64,000 nucleotides of DNA from Symsagittifera roscoffensis (taxonomy: Eukaryota; Xenacoelomorpha; Acoela; Convolutidae): contig NC_087062.1 of NCBI RefSeq assembly GCF_963678635.1, positions 29,534,833 through 29,598,832 of the forward strand, in the 5' to 3' direction. Within the stretch, counting starts at the first letter, position 1, and every line of letters starts with the position of its first letter. Shown here piece by piece: positions 25,501 to 37,500 of the stretch. The notes under the pieces are model-generated. The model had not been told where the DNA came from, made no database searches, and saw nothing but the letters and a program-made list of their open reading frames with translations. The translations under genes were made by a program, and so were the position numbers.

Positions 25501-28500
25501 GATCCTGGAAGTACCCTGACAGCACCCAACTACAGGGTGAGAAATTTCAAATTTATTTAAAAAAAATGCATTAAAATTTCTTGAAAATTTCACGAAAACG
25601 TCCTCTCTCGAAAACTGCAAGGATTTGAGCAGTCAATATTGGAGGCAAGGTTCGCAGCAACCCCTGAGAGTACTCTGATAGCCCCAACTACAGGGTTGAA
25701 AATTTCAAGTTTAGAAGGAAAAAATTTTGTTTGGGTTTTCTGATAACCTTTTGAAAAATCACAAAAAACGTCATATCTCGAAAACTACAGGAATTTGTGC
25801 AACCATAGCTGGAGGCAAAGTTTGCAATCCACTGAGAGTACCCTGAAAACACCTAACTACAGGGCAAGGAATTTCAAATTTTGGGGAAAAAATAACTTAA
25901 ATTTTTTAAAAGTTTTTGCAAAAATCTCAAAAAACGTCATATCTCGAAAACTAGGATTTGAGCAGTCATATTTGGAAGCAAGATTTGCAAACCCTGAAAG
26001 CACAAAAAACGTCACATCTCGAAAACTACAAGGATTTGAGCAGTCATTATTGGAGGCAGTTGATAAAAAAATAGAAAACCTCGAAAAAGAAAGATAAGAA
26101 AGACAGGAAGAAATAAAGAAAAAAAAGATATAAAAGATCGAAAACGAAAGCTCGAAAAAAATAGAAAAAAAAGATCGAAAAAAGGTCGAAAAGAAGGATC
26201 GAAAAAAACGAAGATAGAAAAGGATAGAAAAAAAGACAGAAAAAAAATAGAAAAAAGATCAAAAAGAAGGATCGAAAAAAAGACAGAAAAAAATTTAAAA
26301 AAGAATAAAAGAAAGATAAAAGATCGCAAAAGAAGGATAAAAAAAAGACAGAAAAAAAGAATAGAAAAAATGAAGATCAAAAAGAGGAGAAAAAAGACAG
26401 AAAAAAAAGAAAACAGATGAAAAAGAAAAATCGAAAAAAAGACAGAAAAAAAACTATTAAAAAGAATAAAAGAAAGATAAAAGATCGCAAAAGAATGATC
26501 GAAAAAAAGACAGAAAAAAAGAGGAAAAAAAGATTGAAAAAAATACTTTTAAAAAGATCAAACAGAAGGATCGAAAAAGACAGGAAAAAAGATAGAAAAA
26601 GAAGGAACGAATAAAAGACAGAAAAAAAGATAGATAGAGAAAAAAGATAGAGGAAGCATCGAAAAAGACGACAAAAAGATAGAAAAAAGTGGAAAAACAA
26701 GTATCGAAAAATAAGAAAAGACAGAGAAAAAGATGGATAGAAAAAAAGATAGAAGGGGCAAAAAAGACAAAAAATTTTTAAAAAAAGTAAAAGATCGAAA
26801 AAGAAGGATCGAAAAAAAAACACAAAAAAAGATAAAAACAAGGATCGAAAAAAAGACAGAAAAAAAAGATAGAAACAAAGATCGAACAAAAAGGATCGAA
26901 AAAAAAAGATAGAAGAAAAGACAAAAAAAAGATAAAAGATCGAAAAGAAGGATAAAAAAAGAAAGAAAACAGGAGAGAAAAAGAGATCGAAAAAAAAAAA
27001 GAAACAAAAAACGATCAAAAAGACAGAAAAAAAATTCAAAAGATGGAGCAAGAAGGATCGAAAAATAAACAAAAAAGATAGAAAAAAACATAGAAGAAAA
27101 GATAAAAAAAGGATCAAAAAAGATAGAAGATCGAACAAAAAAGATCGAAAAAAGAGAGAAAATATCGAAAAAAGATAGAAAGGATGGATCGAAAAAAGAC
27201 AGAAAAAAAAGATAGAAAGAAAAAAAGATAGAAGGATCGAAAAAAAAGTTTTAAAAAAACAATAGAAAAAAAAATGAAAAAGAAGGATCGAAAAAGAAGG
27301 ATAGAAAAAAAGACAGAAAAAAAGGTAGATAGAAAAAAAGATGGACGTATCGAAAAAAAGACAGAAAAGATAGAAAAAAATGATCAAAAAACAAGACAGG
27401 AAAAGATGGAAAAAAAAGATAGAAACGATCGAGAAAAATACACAAAAAATTATAAAAAAGACCAAAAAAAGGTAGGAAAAAAAACGATAAAACAGATCGT
27501 ATAAGAAGGCTCGAAAAAAGACAGAAAAAGATATAAAACCCAGAAAAAGACAAAGAGAAAGAACGATTGGAGACATTCGTTTGAGAGTAGTACTATTTTG
27601 AACTGACTCGTCGAAACCAAATTCAAATTAAAAAATGAGGAGAAGTATAGACAGGTATAATGAAATTATTTAAAAAAGCAGGTGTACAGACAGACTTAAT
27701 TTGGCCTCGAAAAAATAACGGAAAAAATGAAATAACTTGCGGAAAAGTAATTGAAAAGATTTCTTAAGCATTGCATTATATGAAGCTTAAACATGATAAA
27801 ACTCTTTCGTTAAACATATAAAATTATTATGCTTAGACATGGGAGAAAGCTGTCACTCGCATTTAAATATAGTATCGATATGGATATAGATTGCTAGACA
27901 AACAAAACAGTCTAAAACATTCCCACAAAAAGGTCCTATTAATGAGATGCATTAAGGAATTGTCATAATCACACCTCCGTATCCATCAATGAGTCTAAAA
28001 AAGGCATCCCATAAGCTTCAGAAGATGTCGTTTTACATTTCAACAATATTATTTGCCCATAGGCAGCTATTTTGAACCTGATTATCTCGGTTATTGACAG
28101 CCCATTGTCGTCAAAAAACGTTCAAAATTGAAACAACCTATTTTAAAATTGCATATACCAGGTCACATATATACTGGCATTTTATATTACAAAACATTAT
28201 CTCCCCCAATAAGCAGCTGGTTCATATCTGTTAAGCTCAGTTGGGAGAGGATCATTAGAGTTAAATAACTTTAACAGTAATTGAAACTAACGATCAAATA
28301 CGCAATAAATATTTGCTATTTGGGTACCAAGATAAACAAGAAAGGGCGCTTAATAATGAAAAACGCTCTCTCCCACATAAGCAGCAGCTTAATCATATCT
28401 GTTAAGCTCAGTTAGGGGAGGACCATTAGCGTCAAAAAACGTTCACATTAAATGAAACTACCGGTCAAACACGCAATAAATATTTGCAGTTTAGGTACCA

Positions 28501-31500
28501 AGATATACAGAAAATGGCGTTTTGTACTACAAAACACTTTCTTCCCAATAAACAGATTAATCATATCTGAGAAGCTCAATTAAGGGAGGATCAATAGTGT
28601 TAAATGACTAGCACAGTAAACGAAATAACCGGTCCAATACGCAAAAAAAAATTGCAGTTGAGGCACCAAGATCTACAGAAAATGGCGTTTTGTTTTAGAA
28701 AACGCTCTCTACCCAATCAGCAGCTTATTCCTATCTGAGAAGCTCAGTTAGGGGGGATATTTATCATGAAAACGTCCACAATTAAAATAATCTGTCACAT
28801 TTACAGATTATAAAATTGCAGTTAGGTACCAAGTCACACAAAAACTGGCGTTTTATACTGCAAAACAATATCTCCACAATAAGCAGCTTATTGATATCTG
28901 TTAAGCTCAGTTGGGGGAGGATAATTATCATAAAGGAAGATCCACAATGAAAATAACCAGTCACATCTACGGATTTTATATCTGCAGTTTCGGTACCAAC
29001 TCACACTTAAGCTGTCGTTTTATACTGCAAAACATTATCTCCCCAATAAGCAGCTTATTCATATCTGTTAAGCTCAGTTGAGGGAGGAGCATTAGCGCCA
29101 AATAACTTTCACAGTAATTGAAAATACCGATCGAAAAGGCAATAAAAATTTTCAGTTTAGGTAGCAAGATGTACAGAGAAGGGCGTTGTGCACTACAAAA
29201 CGCTCTCTCTCATATAATCAGCTTAACCATATCTGAGAAGCTCAGTTAGGGAAGATATTTACCATGCAAAGGTCCAAAATTAAAAAAAAAAGTGTCACTT
29301 TTACGGATTATATATCTGCAGTTTAAGCTGTCACACTTAAGCTGTCGTTTTATACTGCAAGCTGTCGTTTTACACTGCAAAACACTTAAGCTGTCGTTTT
29401 ATACTGCAAAACATTCTCTCCCCAATAAGCAGCTTATTCATATCTGTTAAGCTCAGCTGATCGAGGATCATTAGCGCCAAATAACTTTCACAGTAATTGA
29501 AAAAACCGATCGAATACGCAATACAATTTGCAGTTTAGGTAGCAAGATATACAGAGAAGGGCGTTTTGCACTACAAAACGCTCTCTCCCATATGATCAGC
29601 TTATTCAAATCTGAGCAGGTCAGTTAGGGGTGATATTTATCATCAAAAGGTCCACAGTTAAAAAAAATTTGCACATTTACGGTTTATATGTTTGCAGTTA
29701 GGTACCAAGTTCCACATAAACTGGCGTTTTGTACAGCAAAACATGGTCTCCACAAAAAGCAGCTTATTCATATCTGTTAAGGTCAGTTATGGGAGGATAT
29801 TTATCATGAAAATGTCCACAATTAACAAAAAGTTGTCACATTTACGGATTATATGTTTGCAGTTAGGTACAAAGTTACACATAATTTGGCGTTTTGTACA
29901 GCAAATTATTATCTCCACAATAAGCAGCTGATTCGTATCTGTTAAGCTCAGTTAGGGGAGGATATTTATCATCATAAGTAAGGTCCTTAATTAAAACAAC
30001 CTGTCACTTCTACGATAATAAGTTTGCAGTTTAGGTACCAACTCACACTTAGGCTGGCGTTTTATACTAAAAAACATTATCTCCCCAATAAGCAGCTGAA
30101 TCATACCTGTTCAGCTCAGTTGAGGGAGGATCATTCGCGCCAAATAACTTTCACAGTTATTGAAATTACCGATCGAATACGCAATAAATATTTGCAGTTT
30201 AGTTAGCAAGATATACAGATAAGGGCGTTTTGCACTACAAAACGCTCTCTCCCCAATAAGCAGCTTATTCAAATCTGAGCAGCTCAGTTAGGGGGGATAT
30301 TTATCATGAAAATGTCCACAATTAACAAAAAGTTGTCACATTTACGGATTATATGTTTGCACTTAGGTACTAAGTTACACATAAACTGGCGTTTTGCACA
30401 GCAAAACATTATCTCCACAAAAAGCAGCTTTTTCATATCTGTTAAGGTCAGTTATGGGAGGATATTTATCATGAAAATGTCCACAATTAACAAAAAGTTG
30501 TCACATTTACGGATTATATGTTTGCAGTTAGGTACAAAGTTACACATAATTTGGCGTTTTGTACAGCAAATTATTATCTCCACAATAAGCAGCTGATTCG
30601 TATCTGTTAAGCTCAGTTAGGGGAGGATACTTATCATCAAAAGTAAGGTCCTTAATTAAAACAACCTGTCACCTCTACGATTATTTGTTTGCAGTTTAGG
30701 TACCAACTCACACTTAGGCTGGAGTTTTATACTGAAAAACTATATCTCCCCATTAAGCAGCTTAATCATATCTGTTAAACTCAGTTGAGGGAGGATCATT
30801 AGCGCCAAATAACTGTAACAGTAATTGAAATTACCGATCGAATACGAAATAAATATTTGCAGTTTAGGTAGCAAGATATACAGAGAAGGGCGTTTTGCAC
30901 TACAAAACGCTCTCTCCCCAATAAGCAGCTTATTCATTTCTGAGCAGCTCAGTTAGGGGATATCTATCATGAAAAGGTCCACAATTGAAAAAAAAGTGTC
31001 ACATTTACGGATTATATGTTTGCAGTTAGGTACCAAGTTACACATAAACTGGCGTTTTGTACAGCAAAACATTATCTCCACAAAAAGCAGCTTTTTCATA
31101 TCTGCTAAGGTCAGTTATGGGAGGATATTTATCATGAAAATGTCCACAATTAACAAAAAGTTGTCACATTTACGGATTATATGTTTGCAGTTAGGTACAA
31201 AGTTACACATAATTTGGCGTTTTGTACAGCAAACATTATCTCCACAATAAGCAGCTGATTCGTATCTGTTAAGCTCAGTTAGGGGAGTATACTTATCATC
31301 AAAAGTAAGGTCCTTAATTAAAACAACCTGTCACCTCTACGATTATTTGTTTGCAGTTTAGGTACCAACTCACACTTAGGCTGGCGTTTTATACAGCAAA
31401 ACATTATCTCCCCAATAAGCAGCTTAATCATACCTGTTAAGCTCAGTTGAGGGAGGATCATTCGCGCCAAATAACTTTCACAGTAATTGAAATTACCCAT

Positions 31501-34500
31501 CGAATACGCAATAAATATTTGCAGTTTAGTTAGCAAGATATACAGATAAGGGCGTTTTGCACTACAAAACGCTCTCTCCCCAATAAGCAGCTTATTCAAA
31601 TCTGAGCAGCTCAGTTAGGGGGGATATTTATCATGAAAAAGTCCACAATTGAAAAAAAAGTGTCACATTTACGGATTATATGTTTGCAGTTAGGTACCAA
31701 GCTACACATAAACTGGCGTTTTGTACAGCAAAACATTATCTCCACAAAAAGCAGCTTTTTCATATCTGTTAAGGTCAGTTATGGGAGGATATTTATCATG
31801 AAAATGTCCACAATTAACAAAAAGTTGTCACATTTACGGATTATATGTTTGCAGTTAGGTACAAAGTTACACATAATTTGGCGTTTTGTACAGCAAAACA
31901 TTATCTCCACAATAAGCAGCTGATTCGTATCTGTTAAGCTCAGTTAGGGGAGGATACTTATCATCAAAAGTAAGGTCCTTAATTAAAACAACCTGTCACC
32001 TCTACGATTATTTGTTTGCAGTTTAGGTACCAACTCACACTTAGGCTGGCGTTTTATACTGAAAAACTATATCTCCCCATTAAGCAGCTTAATCATATCT
32101 GTTAAACTCAGTTGAGGGAGGATCATTAGCGCCAAATAACTGTAACAGTAATTGAAATTACCGATCGAATACGAAATAAATATTTGCAGTTTAGGTAGCA
32201 AGATATACAGAGAAGGGCGTTTTGCACTACAAAACGCTCTCTCCCCAATAAGCAGCTTATTCATTTCTGAGCAGCTCAGTTAGGGGATATCTATCATGAA
32301 AAGGTCCACAATTGAAAAAAAAGTGTCACATTTACGGATTATATGTTTGCAGTTAGGTACCAAGTTACACATAAACTGGCGTTTTGTACAGCAAAACATT
32401 ATCTCCACAATAAGCAGCTGATTCGTATCTGTTAAGCTCAGTTAGGGGAGGATACTTATCATCAAAAGTAAGGTCCTTAATTAAAACAACCTGTCACCTC
32501 TACGATTATTTGTTTGCAGTTTAGGTACCAACTCACACTAAGGCTGGCGTTTTATACTGAAAAACTATATCTCCCCATTAAGCAGCTTAATCATATCTGT
32601 TAAACTCAGTTGAGGGAGGATCATTAGCGCCAAATAACTGTAACAGTAATTGAAATTACCGATCGAATACGAAATAAATATTTGCAGTTTAGGAAGCAAG
32701 ATATACAGAGAAGGGCGTTTTGCACTACAAAACGCTCTCTCCCCAATAAGCAGCTTATTCATTTCTGAGCAGCTCAGTTAGGGGATATCTATCATGAAAA
32801 GGTCCACAATTGAAAAAAAAGTGTCACATTTACGGATTATATGTTTGCAGTTAGGTACCAAGTTACACATAAACTGGCGTTTTGTACAGCAAAACATTAT
32901 CTCCACAAAAAGCAGCTTTTTCATATCTGCTAAGGTCAGTTATGGGAGGATATTTATCATGAAAATGTCCACAATTAACAAAAAGTTGTCACATTTACGG
33001 ATTATATGTTTGCAGTTAGGTACAAAGTTACACATAATTTGGCGTTTTGTACAGCAAACATTATCTCCACAATAAGCAGCTGATTCGTATCTGTTAAGCT
33101 CAGTTAGGGGAGGATACTTATCATCAAAAGTAAGGTCCTTAATTAAAACAACCTGTCACCTCTACGATTATTTGTTTGCAGTTTAGGTACCAACTCACAC
33201 TTAGGCTGGCGTTTTATACAGCAAAACATTATCTCCCCAATAAGCAGCTTAATCATACCTGTTAAGCTCAGTTGAGGGAGGATCATTCGCGCCAAATAAC
33301 TTTCACAGTAATTGAAATTACCGATCGAATACGCAATAAATATTTGCAGTTTAGTTCGCAAGATATACAGATAAGGGCGTTTTGCACTACAAAACGCTCT
33401 CTCCACCATAAGCAGCTTATTCAAATCTGAGCAGCTCAGTTAGGGGGATATTTATTATGAAAAGGTCCACAATTGAAAAAAAAGTGTCACATTTACGGAT
33501 TATATGTTTGCAGTTAGGTACCAAGTTACACATAAACTGGCGTTTTGTACAGCAAAACATTATCTCCACAAAAAGCAGCTTTTTCATATCTGTTAAGGTC
33601 AGTTATGGGAGGATATTTATCATGAAAATGTCCACAATTAACAAAAAGTTGTCACATTTACGGATTATATGTTTGCAGTTAGGTACAAAGTTACACATAA
33701 TTTGGCGTTTTTTACAGCAAAACATTATCTCCGCAATAAGCAGCTGATTCGTATCTGTTAAGCTCAGTTAGGGGAGGATACTTATCATCAAAAGTAAGGT
33801 CCTTAATTAAAACAACCTGTCACCTCTACGATTATTTGTTTGCAGTTTAGGTACCAACTCACACTTAGGCTGGCGTTTTATACTGAAAAACTATATCTCC
33901 CCATTAAGCAGCTTAATCATATCTGTTAAACTCAGTTGAGGGAGGATCATTAGCGCCAAATAACTGTAACAGTAATTGAAATTACCGATCGAATACGAAA
34001 TAAATATTTGCAGTTTAGGTAGCAAGATATACAGAGAAGGGCGTTTTGCACTACAAAACGCTCTCTCCCCAATAAGCAGCTTATTCATTTCTGAGCAGCT
34101 CAGTTAGGGGATATCTATCATGAAAAGGTCCACAATTGAAAAAAAAGTGTCACATTTACGGATTATATGTTTGCAGTTAGGTACCAAGTTACACATAAAA
34201 TGGCGTTTTGTACAGCAAAACATTATCTCCACAAAAAGCAGCTTTTTCATATCTGCTAAGGTCAGTTATGGGAGGATATTTATCATGAAAATGTCCACAA
34301 TTAACAAAAAGTTGTCACATTTACGGATTATATGTTTGCAGTTAGGTACAAAGTTACACATAATTTGGCGTTTTGTACAGCAAACATTATCTCCACAATA
34401 AGCAGCTGATTCGTATCTGTTAAGCTCAGTTAGGGGAGGATACTTATCATCAAAAGTAAGGTCCTTAATTAAAACAACCTGTCACCTCTACGATTATTTG

Positions 34501-37500
34501 TTTGCAGTTTAGGTACCAACTCACACTTAGGCTGGCGTTTTATACAGCAAAACATTATCTCCCCAATAAGCAGCTTAATCATACCTGTTAAGCTCAGTTG
34601 AGGGAGGATCATTCGCGCCAAATAACTTTCACAGTAATTGAAATTACCGATCGAATACGCAATAAATATTTGCAGTTTAGTTCGCAAGATATACAGATAA
34701 GGGCGTTTTGCACTACAAAACGCTCTCTCCCCCATAAGCAGCTTATTCAAATCTGAGCAGCTCAGTTAGGGGGATATTTATTATGAAAAGGTCCACAATT
34801 GAAAAAAAAGTGTCACATTTACGGATTATATGTTTGCAGTTAGGTACCAAGTTACACATAAACTGGCGTTTTGTACAGCAAAACATTATCTCCACAAAAA
34901 GCAGCTTTTTCATATCTGTTAAGGTCAGTTATGGGAGGATATTTATCATGAAAATGTCCACAATTAACAAAAAGTTGTCACATTTACGGATTATATGTTT
35001 GCAGTTAGGTACAAAATTACACATAATTTGGCGTTTTTTACAGCAAAACATTATCTCCGCAATAAGCAGCTGATTCGTATCTGTTAAGCTCAGTTAGGGG
35101 AGGATACTTATCATCAAAAGTAAGGTCCTTAGTTAAAACAACCTGTCACCTCTACGATTATTTGTTTGCAGTTTAGGTACCAACTCACACTTAGGCTGGC
35201 GTTTTATACTGAAAAACTATATCTCCCCATTAAGCAGCTTAATCATATCTGTTAAACTCAGTTGAGGGAGGATCATTAGCGCCAAATAACTGTAACAGTA
35301 ATTGAAATTACCGATCGAATACGAAATAAATATTTGCAGTTTAGGTAGCAAGATATACAGAGAAGGGCGTTTTGCACTACAAAACGCTCTCTCCCCAATA
35401 AGCAGCTTATTCATTTCTGAGCAGCTCAGTTAGGGGATATTTATCATGAAAAGGTCCACAATTAACAAAAAATTGTCACATTTACGGATTATATGTTTAC
35501 AGTTAGGTACCAATTTATACATAAACTGGCGTTTTATACTGCAAAACATTATCTCCACAATAAGCAGCTTATTCGTATCTGTTAAGCTCAGTTAGGGGAG
35601 GATATTTATCATCATAAGTAAGGTCCCTAATTAAAACAACCTGACACCTCTACGGATTATATGTTTGCAGTTTAGGTACCAACTCACACCTAGGCTGGCG
35701 TTTTATACTGCAAAACATTATCTCCCCATTAAGCAGCTTAATCATATCTGTTAAACTCAGTTAGGGGAGGAACACTGGCGTCGAATAACTTGCAGGATAC
35801 AAGAAAGAATGGTCAACTACGCATTAAATATTTGCAGTTTAGGCACTGAGATGTACAGAAAATGGCATTTAAACTTACAAAACGCTCTCTTTAAGCAGCT
35901 CATTCAAATCTGACAAGCTCAGGTAAGGATCATCAAAAACGACGTCCACAATAACAATAACCAGGCACATTTACGCTTTATTTGCAGTTTAGGTACTAAG
36001 TCACACTTAAACTGGCGTTTTATACTGCAACGCATCAGCTCCCGAATAAGCAGTTTATTCATATGTGATATTAGCATAATAAAATTAAATTTAAAAAAAC
36101 CTGTCACATTTACGCATTATATATGTAGCTGTCAACCAAGAAGATTATTCAAGATTAAGTAAGCAGAGAGGCGAAGCTGCGGCTTCGTAAACACCAGCAA
36201 GAAAGCGGCAAAGAATTCGGGAGCTTTAAAGTGCCCATAAACTTGGAATAATTTGAAATAAGATATACTAAAGCAATCACTATATATTTGTAGGTAAAAA
36301 TTGAGCAAATTATGCACTTCAAAAGTTTCGCGAATTATATGAGTTGAAAAGATTCTGAAAAAAAGTTTAAAAAATTGTTATTGTTACTTATTGAAGTGAA
36401 TATCATAGCACATGGTATTATACTGCCAATGCAGCCTCCTGATTCAAGCGTCCCAACTGAAGTAGCACTTATAGGCTGCACTTTTGAAAGGGCCGCCAAG
36501 ACCAGAACTTTTATGCGCGACTTGGTTGGAAAAACAGTTCCGATTGTATAAATAAGAGTACTCTACTCACTTCCAGGACATAATCGAACTTGTGTTGATC
36601 TCTATCTCTGAGGATGTCTGTAAGGTCACTGAAACAGTTCAGCTCCTGGTGGAACCTTTCTCGCCTAGCCAGAGACAAGCCAGCGCCACTTCCGCCTGGT
36701 GTGCTTCCGGACGAAGAGCTATTATTCAATGCGCTAGCTCCGGGATCTTTCACTCTCTAAAATCATGAACTCTGAGTATCTTGAAATCATGGTCAATCTT
36801 GTTTTTTTTTTATTAAAACACAAGCGAAAAAGCGACAAAAAGTAGCTGTTAAAAGGTCAAACTATAAAAACTGAAAAAGAAAAAGCTAGGAGACGAAAAA
36901 CTCTGCTAGGTTCCGGTATTGAACCCTTGACCTCAAGATTGGGAACCACCCGTCCTACCGTCTTCGCCATGGTGACTTCCCAGTTTTCAAACGATAGCCA
37001 CCACGAAAAACAATCAATATATGATGTTAATGCAGCAAAAGAAAACAGATTAGGGGTCCAGACACAGCTGGAGGCAGCTGATTGATAATTTCAAATGCAC
37101 TGATGCAAAACGTTTTGCGTTATTTTTAAAATGTCAAAAATTATAAACGTTTTGGCTGATTATTTATCAAAGGTACTGGAAAAAAGTTTTAGCGAGGGAA
37201 ATTGGTAAAGAATCTCCAATTGATTGATTTCTTAGCCTCAAAACTGGTATTTTGAAAAAATTGAGCGAATTCAAAAAATGGGTCAACATGTCCCTTATTG
37301 GATATTTACCAGGTCAATAACAGATTCCTGGTCTGAGTTGGTAGAATCAGCATATGCATGGGATACACCGACAACTTGTTCTTTGCATTGAACCCTTAAT
37401 TGTACAATTGGCACGGTCGTTTTCGCGAAAATCAGAACTTTCACAAGTTCGTAAAAACAAAAATTTAGATCCAGTCTTTTCTTAAATAATGGGACCAAGT

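Noticed and set aside
26377-27576. A 399-codon minus-strand open frame, Phe/Leu/Ser-rich, resembling a membrane protein
   Set aside because: It is the complement of a purine-only tract; polypyrimidine codons give Phe, Ser, Leu and Ile without stops. There is no complexity or family motif.
29692-35414. Repeated 60-96-codon frames on both strands with identical peptides
   Set aside because: They recur exactly with the 166/1326-bp satellite period and have no start context or conservation beyond the DNA repeat.
1-36120. CRISPR-like organisation (repeats with regular spacing)
   Set aside because: Units are 166-190 bp and similar throughout, with no short repeats separating unique spacers and no cas genes. 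The sequence is eukaryotic satellite.
36132-36317. A further EXOC1 exon left of exon 12
   Set aside because: No splice sites in the right phase and no family residues. Exon 13 at 17.4 kb fits instead.
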